Position numbers and translations under genes: made by a program | The notes under the pieces: generated by a model | Databases searched by the model: none | What the model was told of the DNA's origin: nothing | The model's input: only the letters and a program-made list of their open reading frames with translations | Shown: piece after piece, positions 1 through 12,562 of the stretch | Layout of the letters: each line of letters starts with the position of its first letter | How positions within the stretch are numbered: the first letter of the stretch is position 1 | NCBI RefSeq assembly: GCF_009017415.1 | Contig: NC_092410.1 | Span: forward strand, 1,550,001-1,614,000 | Direction of reading: 5' to 3' | DNA: 64,000 nt | Source of the DNA: Aspergillus flavus | Lineage: Eukaryota; Ascomycota; Eurotiomycetes; Eurotiales; Aspergillaceae

Positions 1-134
1 ATTCCCGCCCTTGCATAAAGAACTCTAAGTCTCTACATTACAGTTATATATCATTGATTATAATAACCAAATAGCTGTGAAGCACGGTGTTCCCAAGCCC
101 CTCTATACACTTTATCTCAAGAATCGATGCTCTG

Positions 135-1239
135 ATGTCACCAAAGGACATATTCATCAGCGCCTCATCGGTGGGATCTGATAGGCAACCACAAGCCTGC
201 AGATTAACTCCATTGGAGGATGCCATTAAACTTACAGCTTCAGAAAATGAAGACAGCTGCTTCTTGGGCTATTTACCCGAGGATTGGTGTACCAAAGGTA
301 GGCAGACATGCAAGCCCTAAACTATATGATCTTTAATATATTGACTCACGCCGCACGTAAAGGGGACCTTGGCTTTCGAGCCTATGGAGGGTTCTGCACT
401 GCTCTGATAGTCGGTGGTAGTAGCAGATACTTTGCGTTAAGATATCCGGAGTCAAACCAACCTCACTGTGTCTCTCTCCATATTCAGTTCTTAAGGCCCC
501 TCCCCTGTGGACCGTTCAAAGTCAGTTTCGATGACATACGGAACGGTTCCCGGTTCTCAGTTATAGAAGCGAGAATATGTCCAATGGATAGTGCGTTTTC
601 CAGTCCGTATATAGTATCTGTCATTACTCTTGGGAATTTGCATCGAAAAACTGGACCCAGTATCAGCGTGCAATCGACGACGATACCAAACAGACTAAAT
701 GATTGTGTTCCATGGAAGCATTATTACTTTGATCCAAATAAAAACCCTCCCGGCGCCCGCTTCGAATTTCTTGTTCCAAAAGGCGGTCCCAGCCTCTTAT
801 GGAGTCCTGTCCGGGGACAGAACGCTCGGGATCAGTGGGCAAAGGTAGCTGGAGAGAATGAGAGCTTTAACATGGAGTATCTAGGATTGCTCGCCGATTC
901 GGTACCAGAATTCACCCCGTCCTAATATTGACAATGGACTTATACTGAACATAGGTCCCTGCCCTTCCTATGAACTATGATCCCCAAGGACTAAATGCCA
1001 CAGAAATGTGGGCCTTTCCTACAGTCAATCTGTCCTTGGACATTCGCGAAGACCCAACTGGAAAGGAGTGGATACTTGTTCGTTCAAAGATGCGAAGCCT
1101 ACGTGACGGTCGCTTTGATATGGAGATGCAAATGGTTGATGAGAACAATAATCTAGTGGCAACGTGCCGGCATAGCTGCGTAATGTTTGCGAGGAGGAGC
1201 GGTCAGGGACGTAAAGTCCGTCCCAAGGCTTCTTTGTAA
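135..1239 (+). CDS. Thioesterase-like (hotdog-fold, acyl-CoA thioesterase) family protein
   Basis: Three exons fit in phase: 135-297, 363-901 and 955-1239, with introns of 65 and 53 bp, giving about 328 residues, the usual length of fungal 4HBT_3/TesB-like proteins. The N-terminal part has the family's opening strand (LTPLEDAIKL) and the loop before the hotdog helix (DWCTKG, then AYGGFCTALIVGG). The second half carries the paired hotdog strands (VSLHIQFLRPLPCG) and the closing strand (NNLVATCRHSCVMFARR). Such proteins hydrolyse acyl thioesters or act as hotdog-fold partners in secondary metabolism; the substrate cannot be read from sequence. ATG 135 is the first ATG in frame; the frame is open upstream only to a GTG at 87. 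The gene runs directly into the broken oxygenase relic downstream, so it may be a survivor of an eroded cluster. Confidence 0.75.
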
Positions 1240-1652
1240 AACGCCTATCGCTCCCCAATGACCAAAAGTTACAGAAATGGCCAGCTGCAACCCATTTTAT
1301 TGCATTTGTGACAGTTCATGAATCTTTTCTCGGGGCTGTCCGAGACTGCTATCGACCAGATCTACAAGGAGTCAGCATTGTTTGGGACCTCGCTGTGTAT
1401 TCCTGAGTCCATGTGGTCTCCTACTATTGCGGACTTTGGGGATACTGGAATCGGAAAATTGATTCAGGGAAGATCACAGACTCTGCTTAAATCCTCTTGG
1501 GGGATATATTGTATCCAAAACCTGTGCCGTGGTGGATGGTCCCATTTCTTTTTATTTCGCGATCTTGGACCATATACTGGCTTCTGCCATGCCTGAGGGT
1601 TCTCTTTGGTATACCAAGGATAAAAGTTATATTTGATATTGCTTCAGTGTAA
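1215..1652 (+). pseudogene. Relic of an MpaB/DUF2236-type oxygenase
   Basis: The C-terminal half of a DUF2236 (ER-bound oxygenase MpaB / rubber oxygenase) protein can be followed across two frames. Frame 0 gives QKWPAATHFIAFVTVHE. The reading then moves to frame 1 near 1335 for IDQIYKESALFGTSLCIPES, the best family signature. It returns to frame 0 at 1437 through a missing base in what should be the DFW.YWN motif. An in-frame TAA lies at 1488-1490, followed by the conserved ILYPKPVPWW region and an end near 1652. No N-terminal half is present; the relic abuts the thioesterase stop codon. Two frameshifts, a stop and the missing half make it a pseudogene. The family assignment comes from motif recall and would need a profile search. 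Confidence 0.6.
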
Positions 1653-2092
1653 TTATGCTTATGTTGGCTTCGTGTCTATATCATATTTTTACTTCAGTAT
1701 CTCCGGGAGCTCTGCACGGGTCCTGTATATATATGCACTAAGGAAAATGGCTGCTAAATTTTTGAGCGAAAAACTTTGAATGACTCCACTAACTGTCGTT
1801 TCATTCCATATATACTTCCCTGAGTTCAATTTATTTATAACACACTGGCCATAAACCGCCTTTCGAGCTGCGCGTAATATCTCCATGGTTTGACTTCTTT
1901 TTTGTACAGAGTGTTGAGTGTTGGATGTTCGTATACTATATAGGCCCATATTCTGTGCTAAATGTCCCCAAGAAACACCCATCGTATTTATCTTCAATGT
2001 TGGTTCTTACCTTGTGCATTATGTACCGATCGAATGAAGCGTCCGCGATAGATGAGGCAAAAGAACGGTGCACCCGAGCCGTCCTCAGTAGA
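1653..2092. other. Intergenic, no gene seen
   Basis: AT-rich spacer between the oxygenase relic and the stop codon of the NLR gene. A 102-codon open frame on the minus strand (1689-1997) has no recognisable features and is probably chance. Confidence 0.5.
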
Positions 2093-5000
2093 TCAAGAAT
2101 GGCCATTTGCATCTACACTCATATCGACACTGATGAATGACACCAGGCCGGATTCACTTCCAATGGCGAACGTACCGTCGTAGTATGCCGATGTTTTGGG
2201 TCGGTACTCGACTGGCAGCCAAAGAACTCTTTCCTCCCCGATGTGCAACCATTGCTCCCCCAGTATGATATTCGGCCGCCGCGTAGATATGGAATTGTTC
2301 TTCTCATTGCAAGGGATACGCAATCTTCCAAAGTCTGCTTCCAAGTATGTGTTATCGCTCGAAAAGCGTAAATTGGCTATCCCGTCCCGATAATGAGACG
2401 CATGATAGTCGGAAGCATAGATGGAGTGTCCCGTTTCTCTATCCCACAGACGGAAGGTCTGAGAAAGAGTTCCAGATGCCATAAGTCTCCCATCTGCTGA
2501 GAACACTATCTGGTTGATAGCTCCAGAGCTGTGAAGAGTTTGACTTAATTCGCCTTTGCTCAAATCCCAAAAACAGAGTTTGCCATCATTGGACCCGGAG
2601 GATATGAGTTTTTCATCCGGTAAAAATGCGACTGCCGTGACTATTGTTTTATGCTCTTTTAGTTCTAGTTGTAGCACGCCTGTATTAGCATCCCACACTC
2701 GTACTGTATCGTAGGAGCCTGTGGCTAATTTCGCTCCACTTCGTGAAAATGCCACACACACCCAACTTCCACGCGACTCCAGGCTGAACATTCGTTCCCC
2801 GGTTTGAATATTCCATATAGTGATTGTGCCACCTTCTTCGATTGAAGCCAACTGTTGACAGTTGGGAGAAAACATTACTCGATCAATTGAATCCAAGTGG
2901 TCCTCAAGCGTGCGATATAGTTGAGCTGTCTCCACGTCCCATAGTTGAACACATGTGCTGTCCGACTGCGGGCGAAACGCCACCAATTTGCTATCAGGCG
3001 AGAAAGAAAATGTCCCAGATTTCCTTGAATAGCCCTCGAACGTATGAAGCAGGCTGCCTGTAGTAGCATCCCAGAGTAGAACCTTATGATCAGAAGAGAC
3101 TGAGCCAAGGAGCTTGCGATTGGGGGAGAGCTGTATAGCAGCAACTTCATTCGAATGGCCTTGTATGGTGGGCTTTGTTGCAGCGATCCTTGCGTCACAC
3201 AGTCGTACACTTCCATCATCCGAGCATGATACAAGTAGGGCGCTGTCCGGAGAGACTGCTAATTTCCAGGTTTCGCGGCTACTCCCATCAAATTTGTGAA
3301 ACAGCGTGCTCAAAATTCTGTCCGATAGTCGAGCGGAATTGAACCCCGTGGCTTCGAGTATACGTTCCGGTGAAAATATAGATGACTCTATTATATCAAA
3401 GTCGACCTTTTGCTGTAGTTCACCCGTGGCTGCATCCCATATCCAAATCGCTCTTTCTCGGGGGACGGATGCCATAAGCTCATTGTTTGGGGAAAGTCCG
3501 ACCGATCTGATAGGCCCGCTGTGTTCCAACGTCTGCAGTAAAGCTCCTGTGTCGATCTTCCAAATCCTTACCGAATTATCATTTGATCCAGATGCTATTA
3601 GTTTGCTGTCTGAGGATATCGCCAGTGCGTTCACTCTATCGGAATGGCCTTCCAGGGTTCGGATTACCCTTTCACTGGCGAGATCGCATATATCGATTGT
3701 ATCCTCAGAGGTTGCTAAGACCAGTAGCTTATTATCCGGTGAGAATGTTAGGTTGACCACTGGAGAGGTAGGTTGCGGGAAGGACTTGTAAAGAGCTCCT
3801 GTATCTATATCCCACAACTGGACAGTGTCATCTTGGATTGTATCATCCCAAGAGCTACATGCAACATGAGCACCATTTGGTGAGAATGTCAGACCACCGG
3901 TGTAGAAGACCTGGTCCAGGGTATGAAGCAATAGCCCCGTAACTGAGTCCCACAATTTGACCTGTTTACTCATAGAGGCAGAGGCGATTAGTCTACTGTC
4001 TGGAGAGAATGCCACTGCATTCACATCCTTAATGTCGAGGCTCAGTAGCTCTGCGTTCCAGTTCTCTTCCACACTAGGCAGCTTTATAAAGCACCTAGGT
4101 ATCTCGCTTTGAAAGATATCCCGCACAACTGAGTTTGCTGGGGCAAATGCCAGGGCGGCAGCGTAGAGCTGAAGAGGCGCATTGTTAGCAACCCAAGAAT
4201 TCTTCAAGATAAACCGGTGTGCATCATGAAGGAATTTCGACACTATGCGCCCGGAGTGAGGCTTGTACAGGTCAGTATACATGGGCGAAAGTGATTCGCA
4301 TTATAGGTGAGTGACAACCTACTTGCACTGCTGACTGTAATGTTCTGATACCTCTCACAATCTCGGGTGCCAGTCCCAAAACACTCATGGCTTCCAGCCA
4401 GTGAAGAAGATGCTTTTGGACAAATTTGTGGATCTCGTCATGATCAGTAATCTGATATCTTCCCTGCTGTAGGTGATAACTCCAGTAATGGCACGAATAT
4501 CGTAGCTCCGCCGAAAAATGGTCTCGAATAACCTCATCATTTATATCACTTCGCAGCGTCGCATCACTCGATAATTGACAAATGTTCTTTGACAATCCAC
4601 CATTCTCTCGGGTCATCACCTCGATGCATCTAAATAAGGTTTCCCTATGTATATGCTCCTCATCAATCCAGAACTTGGTCTTCGTACGGACTTTTGGATG
4701 AAGGAGAAAATCCCGAAATGACTGGTGGAAAAGCTGTATGGGCGTATCCTCGTCGTCAGGGATACTTAGGACTGAATGAAGAAAATCTAGTCTACGGCTC
4801 ACATCGTTACTCGGCATATTCAAAAGCTTTGCCAAGGACGTGAGTCCGAGTGGATTCGCAAGAATGATGATCGTCCCCACAATCACTCGATATTCTTGAA
4901 CCAGCTGCTCTTTCTCGTCTTCATCGTCGTCGTCATCCCTACTATGGAGGATTTGCTCAAATACGGGAAGGTATGTGTGTTCCAGCTTCGAGATATAACT

Positions 5001-6909
5001 TTTGGGCGCATTCTTAGTACTCCCTGAGCCGAGAACAAGAGCTAGGCGCTGTTCTGGGTTCCACCTCCGATCTGCAATAAAGCGGCACATGGTAGCAGCA
5101 GCAATAAATAATGGAGTAGCGATGTTGACCAAATCCCGTATTGTACTTTCTCCTGGCCATCCTTGAGGAAGCGAAAACTTCTGCCTCATCTCTTCAAATC
5201 TATCATTCATGAACAAAAGTATGTCATGCCTGATGGAAGATTCCACAACGCCATGGAGACCAATGCTTCGATGGTCGTTTTCCGAAACGTTATCGAATCC
5301 CTCTCGGATTGGAATTTCGGGGCGACTAGTGAGAAACACGCGAAGGCGGATCGGACTTTGAGTTGAGATCCTAGGGAGAAGACGAAGTAGAAGCCCGATA
5401 TCATTTTCTGGGTCGCATTCATCTAGTGCGTCAACCACAATAGCTAAAACGGAGATTCCCGCAGGGTCCTCTTTCACTGCCAATAAGGGTTCAAGTAGCA
5501 GCTTGTTAAATTGCTCTCCAAGAGATTTTGTCGATATAGAAGGATCTCTCTGAATTGCTCTTCGAATGCTTGGTATAAGACGAGGTTCTTGGATAATTAT
5601 TTGCCGAACTATAGTTGCGAAGAACTTTTCTGCCCTTCCGCAATCCGACTTTCCTCTCTTGAAAAAGAAGCTAGCCCCCAAAAGTCCCTGCTCTTGTAGT
5701 AACTTACAAACGGTACGAGAAACAGTTGACTTTCCTGTTCCTGCCATCCCACTCAACCAAAAGATGCATTCTCCTTGAGTTGAAAGTGACCAGTCCGTCA
5801 CCTGCTTAAGAAGGTCTGTCCTAGTGCCTGGGAGACACTCTACTTCATGCTGGTTCATGTATGAGTCAAATGCAGCTCCTTCAGCGATGGTTAATTTGCA
5901 GAGTTCCATCTCCCGGCTAAGGTCTTGAATACCGCTCAACACGTCGTCAATCTGAGCAAGCGTTTGCTCCGCTTTTTGTTTCCAAAGCAATTGTTGATCA
6001 AACTGAACCCATCTTTCCAAGTGCTTCTCCTCTTCTCCAATGGCGGTTTTAAGCGCCGTCAAGGGCTGGTCAGCCAAAGCTATAACGCTAAGGCGAAACT
6101 GCCGTCCAGCACCCGAGTGCTGAATCGAAACAACGCTAGATGAGTATTGCAATACAGCAAAATAAACACGAACTATGGCGTTGCGTAGCATGTCTTTTGT
6201 CTCAGGATCAGTGGTGTTACTCGTTAGGCAATGGCTCTCAATGAAAGCACACCGACTCAACACATCCGTGAGGAGCCCTGATGCTTGGAAGATTGAAGCT
6301 TGTAGGTCCTGATGATTTTGTATCATCTACTTCCTGATTAGCTGGCCTTGCTTCTCATATTGTTTGTTTGATGATCGCTTCACATACCGTTAATCCCACT
6401 GATATAATGCCCCACACTTTCCCTGCATACCCAGTGGGGTCACAGCAAACAGCAGCACCGATAATATCTTGGAAGGATAACGTGGCGCTGACTATGTTGA
6501 GAGCAGAATCTCGAACGTTGACATCTTCTCTGTTCGGCCTTTTGATCTTCAGCCCTTTCCTTTGATATTCATCGTACCGCTTTTTGGTCGTCTCTATAAC
6601 AGTATGTACTAGGTCCCTCATCTGAGGGTCGGGATTGTTCTCGTCGAGCGTGTTGAGAAGCATCAGCTTGCGTTGATCATCAGGATTGAGTCTGGCAAAG
6701 GCAGCTTGCCACAGATCTTGCGAGCTTGGCGGAGGTTCATTCTGGTGGTCTTCAGTCGCAGAATTGGCTCCAGCGCTAGCAGACGGCACATTGGTCTCTG
6801 GGGATGCCACAGTGTCCTTGTGCTTATGCGTATCTGGTTGTGGGTCAGCATGTTTTCCCGATTTCTTTTGCCGGTCTCTTCTGAAAAGTTGTTTGATATT
6901 GAATCCCAT
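2093..6909 (-). CDS. NACHT-WD40 NLR (fungal NOD-like receptor, NWD type)
   Basis: Exons 6909-6388, 6326-4323 and 4261-2093 with two 61-bp phase-0 introns encode about 1564 residues. Order of parts: a charged, low-complexity start; an N-terminal helical domain resembling the NACHT-associated N-terminal family (DLWQAAFARLNPDDQRKLML, about residues 66-300); a NACHT NTPase with P-loop GMAGTGKST at about 367-375 and Walker B VVDALDECD near 470; a winged-helix/superhelical linker with an acidic DDDDDEDEKE insert; then about twelve to fourteen diverged WD40 repeats from about residue 918 to 1530. Fungal NLRs sense non-self or stress and can trigger programmed cell death; the effector role of this N-terminus is not known to me. 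The WD repeats differ clearly from each other, unlike the near-identical repeats of HET-E/HET-D types, so this is probably not a fast-shuffling incompatibility receptor. Confidence 0.9.
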
Positions 6910-7982
6910 CCTGCCCAGTGCTCTTGCTCAAGGAACTTGTATAAAGAAAAACCTACGCGACCGAAAGATGAGCAAGGCGCCAACACGGTGGCCATTTTAA
7001 ATGCGACCAGGTCGTGCTGTAAGCGCTCACAAGGCCGGCGCCTAATTAGATGCATCTGCAACGATAGGCTTAACCGAAAACAGAACATTTAGTGCGACGC
7101 TTAGTGCGCAGCCTTGCAGCTGGCTTGCATTTCTTGTTTTAGTATACTAGGTGCACTTTCCTATCTGCCTGTTAGTATCTTAGTACTATGCTTGTCGCTG
7201 GAGTACGGAATATCCTGGGATGAATGAAACAAGGGGCTGGGGAAGCGGGAGGGCGAAGGCAGTCAATTGACTCTAGGTATAAATGTGTCGGGAGTCTCAC
7301 TAAGTTACTTAGGTAGAACGGCCCACCCGGCGACTAACCCCGGCCGTTGCTGCATAACTGATGTGCCATCTAGGTAGATGGCCTTAATAAGCAGGATTGC
7401 GTCAATATTCTGGGATTAGATCCACGGCTGGGTTATGGCCGCCTTAGTCACAACGGAGATCAAACTGGTACACACAATGCAGGGCATTCTTCTTGATAAG
7501 ACTAGTTGCCCGCCGGCTTCCATGCCAACATTTTGGAGGGTGCTATTTAGTGTTTCGAGCTCGCTGATTCCGGGTCTTTCTTGGGGGTAATATTGTACAG
7601 GGAAGTTGTTCAAACAGGTATATAGTAACATTAAACCAATAGTCTAGTATATAAAGTACAGATAATGGGAATAAATAGAAGGTGTCTACATGCTGGTTCT
7701 AATGAAAGCACAACATAACAAAAGCAAAGAATAATAGTAGACAGGCCAAAGAAAAGGACAGTATGGTTCCATCCCAAAATATGAGTGACAGAATCAAGAT
7801 GAATAGAAGTTAGTATATAAACAAATAGAATGAACGAAAAATGGGGGATGCCATGATGTGAGGCTTTGAACATAGAAGACCAGTGAGTGTGATAAAGTAC
7901 TGTAGGATATGGGCCGAGCAAATATTCGCAAAAACATATGTCAGTCTTGAACGTGGAACGGAAGAGCTGCAGATCATCTAGG
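6910..7982. other. Intergenic: NLR upstream region and ABC transporter 3' region
   Basis: This 1.07-kb spacer holds the promoter of the NLR gene (right of 6909) and the 3' end of the ABC transporter gene (left of 7983). The part from 7630 to 7980 is AT-rich, as expected for a 3' UTR. A minus-strand open frame at 7416-7631 has coding-like composition but no ATG-led gene structure I can build; it may be a gene fragment. Confidence 0.4.
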
Positions 7983-10900
7983 CTATGTAGCACCAGATGC
8001 TCGTTTTCCCTTAGGGACACGGGCCAGCCAGTAAATGAAAACTGCTGCGCCAATATTGAACGCAATATACACCCACATCAGACCGAAATTTCTCCAGGCA
8101 TCATCAAAGTTGCTAGATATCGCGGCAAGATACGTATCAGTTTTGCTGATCGTGCAGAAGGCACAGCCAGTTGTGGCTTCCGGGTTCTGCAGATAACCCT
8201 GGGCTCCCTGGATATATGCTGCCATATATTGCTGGCAGCTTTGATTTGCCGGGGGATTAAAGTGGAGAAGCTCAACTGCCTCGCACTGAACATCGGTCCC
8301 TGACAGACCAGTAGACAGCATCGCAGAGATCAGATAAGTAAACGGTGATACACGGTACATAAAAATCCAGAATCCAGGCATATTCTCTGGGGTCGCAAGG
8401 ACACCGCAGAAGATAAGACAGAGAGAGAAGAGCAAAGTAGCAATATTACCACCTGTCTCAGCCAGCTCTATACCTGCTATAACCATATGGGCAAAAGTAG
8501 AAGTGAAGAGTAGGAATACCCAGATAAGTAGGAACATAAGACCTCCTCGTTCAGTCACTGCGTCGGTAGGCTTCGCGTTATTATACAGCCCGATCGGGTA
8601 GTACCAACAGAAGAACATCAGCGCTGCCATTAGAGTATTCCAGGGCAATTCAACCAGAATATTGGCTGTCATAAAGGCTTGCCAGGAGTATGTTTTCGAT
8701 GGTCGCTCACGGACTTCATATAGTGACCGTTGTGTGACGAAATGAGGCATAATCTGTTGCACTAAATTACCGAAGATCGTCATCAACATGAATACGCTGA
8801 ACATCTGATTCTGCATCCCTTGAATTGAATTCTTGGCATGAAAAAAAGAGAATCCGATATAAATGGAGGTCAGAATAGAAAGGGCTGTTTTAGACCAGAT
8901 ATAGCTTGGTGTGCGGTAATATTGAGCAAAGACACGGATCAGGCATTCCCACAACTGAATGTAGAATGGTGCCGCATACTCCTTGAAGGCCTCTGAGTCA
9001 GAGTTTTCCGCTGGCTTGACGGATAAGGTTGACTTTAATTCATCAAGATGTTCTTTAACCTTCGCATGCTCGGGGCTTTCGCGCCACACCTTCGGCCAGT
9101 CTATATCACTGTGGGATCCTGGAGCTGCTCCAATCACATCCAGCATCCACTCGGCTGGATTCTCTCCAGGTGATAGGGGCTGTGCGCCATTGCGCTCAAA
9201 GTAGCTTGATAGGGTAGAAGAGTTCTGGCCAATTTCACCAAAGTAGATTGTCCTTCCACCTTTAGCCAAGAAAAGAAGACGATCAAAACGTTGAAACAAC
9301 ATGGCAGAGGGCTGGTGAATAGTGCAAAGAATTGCCTGACCGTGTTGGGTCAAAGTATCGATCAAGTCCAGGATTGACCAGGAGGTTTGACTGTCGAGAC
9401 CTGAAGTAGGTTCATCCAAAAACAACAAAAGTTGGGGCTTTGCAGCAAGTTCAACTCCAATGGTCAAACGTTTACGCTGTTCCACGTTCAAACCTTCTCC
9501 AGGCACTCCGACAACTGCATCAGCATAAGCCTCCATACCAAGGAGTCTGATAACTTCCTCAACATAGTCAAGTTTCTCTTGGTGGCTGACGTGTGCTGGC
9601 TGACGCAGTATTGCGCTAAACCTGAGGGCTTCGCGAACAGTAGATGTAGCCAGGTGAAGATCCTGCTGCTGCACGTATCCTGTTTTCCGCTGGAATGATT
9701 GGTCACGAGGACGTCCATCCACAAGCATCTCGCCAGTAATAACTCCCATAGTAACGCGTGTGGCGAGCACATCCAATAACGTTGTTTTACCTGCTCCTGA
9801 GACACCCATCAGGGCTGTACAGGTGCCGGGCTTAACCCAACCGTCCACGTGGTCCAGAATTCTCCTAGGCTGCCCCTTAATCTTTATATCGTAACAGACA
9901 TCCTTCCATTGAAAGATCGCAGTTTGTCTTTGGATTCCTGCTGAAGCTTGAGGAGCAGATTCATCGGTTTTCGGTGCACCGCCTGGCTCGGGCGACTCTG
10001 AATCGGTCTTATCCAGGGCTACTTTAGGTTGATGACCACGTCGGAATAAGAGCACTTCACCTTTCGATTTCTGCTCTGAGATATATTCCGTGGACGCAAG
10101 GTACGTGAAAGCAAAGAACACTAGGAAGCCGATCATAATACCCAGGTTTCTCCACAAATGCCCTTTGACATACTGAAAGCTTTGTTCAAGGTAGACTGAC
10201 CCCTGAACAATCGTTGAACCAGTGTCTGCTCCAACTGTAGAGCAAATCCGATTCTGCATCGGCATACTTTCGTAAATTCCTCCAGATGGTACAATTTGGG
10301 AGCATTCGAAGTGACGGTCATGGAACTCATTAACCATGAAGCTTTCAAAGGCGTAGGATATGGGGTTAATGTAGTTCATCCAACGCGACCAGCCAAGCAT
10401 ATTTCTGGTAGGGATAACAAAACCAGTATAGATCACCATGCCCAGGATCAAGATTGCCGCAGGGACAAGTGCCTGAGATAGAGAGCGGGATGTCGCTGCA
10501 ATCGTTCGGAAAATCATTGACATGGTGTAGGTTGTAACCACCGAAAAGAGCCAGAATGTCCACCAAGCCCCTGCATCACGCCGTAGGTTGGTCATAAAGT
10601 ACAACGGAAGATTGAAAGTGATTGAGTTAACAAGTTTGTAAGGTGTATCACACAGCATAGATGCAACAGCCTCTGCAAATGGATGGTAGAAGGCATAACG
10701 AGCTTGCTTTTCCACAATCGGCCGTTGGGCGTACAGAGTCAAAATTTCCAAGGCACTGGAGAACGCATTTAGAAGCACTGCATAGAACAGTAAAGCTCCT
10801 CGAGAGTAAAAGCTGGCAGTATTATCCTGAAGGTTGAAGAAAACTGAGGCAACAATTAATGCTATAATAAAGTTGCCAACCAAGGCAGTTACCGTCAAAC

Positions 10901-12562
10901 TGGAATCACCTTTGAGGCGCTGAAAACCGCGGACGACGCAAAGAGAGATTTGCTCCCAGATCGAGATCGTGTAAGGGGATTTGACGCGTTGATGCTTCGC
11001 CTGCATAGCTTTGCGGGCATCGATAAAGGATTGGTAGGAGGCGCCGCCAATGGGATACTGTTTCTCAAACTCTTCGATTTCGATAATCAGCTTCGCCCGA
11101 GCGTCGCTTCGTTTCCATGCAGCGGCAAACTCATCTGGAGTGCGAGGCACGCGGTTTTCAAACCCGGGGCGGACCTTTCTTTCCGAAGGGCTGGTAAGAG
11201 ACGTTAAGAAATCAGCTGTTGTCTGCCGGTCGGGGCACTCAAATCCCATATCCACAAAAAACTGCTTAGCTTCCGTCGTTCGGCCAAAATAGATTTGTCG
11301 TCCTTCATAGAGCACCGTCACCTTATCAAATACATCATATGCGTTTTGCGATGCCTGATAAATAGCCACGCAGGCAGCAGTGCCAGCGTATTTACTCATC
11401 AAGGCTAGATTCTTACAGAATTCCAAAGCATTCGCACTATCAAGACCTCTGGTGCTGTTATCCCAGCACTGAAGCGGTGCCTGGCTCAGTGTGGCTTCCG
11501 CAATACTGACACGCTTTCGCTCTCCACCGCTGACTCCTCGGACGTAATCGTTGCCGACACGAGTATTGATTGTATGGGATAGTCCAAGCATTGTCATTAC
11601 CACATCTCTCATATGTTCAGCGTACTGCTGCCGGCTAACGCCCTCCAAGCGATTTCTAGGAGCTCGGGCAAGCGCTGCAAACTTCAGAGTATCGCCAACA
11701 GAAAGCTGTGGGAAATGAACATCAGTCTCGGCGGAGTAAATCGCTTCACCCTTGAACGCATGGTGCATCAATTTTGCAGGTATGCCTAAGCGTCGCGGTT
11801 AGTATACACAAATGAAAAGCTAAGTTGGTGGGAGTGGGGAGTTGACGAAGGAAATTGTGTATGCATACCCTGATAGTTGAGTGTCGAGTCATCCGACATC
11901 TGAATGCCGTTCATTTCCCCAGAAATCGTCTTGAGGAACGTGGAACACCCACTTCCCGGTCTTCCTAACACCACCAACATCTCACCACTTTTCACCAAGC
12001 CATCGAATTCCCGAAGGATCTGGATCTTTTGCATCTTGATCCCCATCAACTTGCGGACAATAGTGCCTATCTCTAGGATCGAGTTCAAGACATCCTTTTG
12101 ATAGTCTGTCGGAGATCCGAATCCATGAACGTTCAGATTCTTGAAGGCAACACCGGCGGTTCGATCTGGATACTGCTCGGGGTCTCGGGATCGAATGGCG
12201 AGCAGCATCTTGAGCCAGTCTCTTGGCTTGAAATTCGGACTATCAGGGTTGAGAGTAGATTCGGGGTCCTCCACAAAGAATGGGTTTTCAAGGGCCCCTT
12301 TCGCAGAGACTCGAGTCGATTGACGAGTGAGTCGTCGAGCTAAATCACCCACCCGAGCCTCCATCTTCTCTTCGTTATCCTCCTGCAATGTCAACGCCTC
12401 CTCGCTCTTTTCCCGATCGCCATACTGAGTGGCTGCAGTCGATGGAGTTTCATAGACTGGAGTATCGTCATCTGTATCGCCATGGCTCCGCAGCGCGTTG
12501 TTGTGGCTAACCACAGACTGCTGCTGGGGAATGTTTGGATTGACTGTCCCTAAGAAGGACAT
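7983..12562 (-). CDS. Full-size PDR-type ABC transporter (ABCG, multidrug efflux)
   Basis: Exons 12562-11869 and 11785-7983, joined by an 83-bp intron, encode about 1498 residues, the normal size for PDR/CDR transporters with (NBD-TMD)2 order. The first nucleotide-binding domain has the typical degenerate Walker [10 protein letters not shown] (Cys for Lys, about 200-208), signature [13 protein letters not shown] and degenerate Walker B region [14 protein letters not shown]. The second has a canonical Walker [10 protein letters not shown] (near 890), a degenerate signature ([12 protein letters not shown]) and Walker [15 protein letters not shown]. Two blocks of six membrane helices follow the NBDs, with the PDR extracellular cysteine loop near the C-terminus. 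It sits in the plasma membrane and would export hydrophobic drugs or metabolites. It is divergent from the regulator gene at 13519, a common arrangement for a transporter and its activator. Confidence 0.95.

Noticed and set aside
7631..8065. 144-codon hydrophobic open frame on the minus strand
   Set aside because: It overlaps the ABC transporter's 3' end and AT-rich 3' flank; its apparent hydrophobicity is the usual result of translating T-rich UTR.
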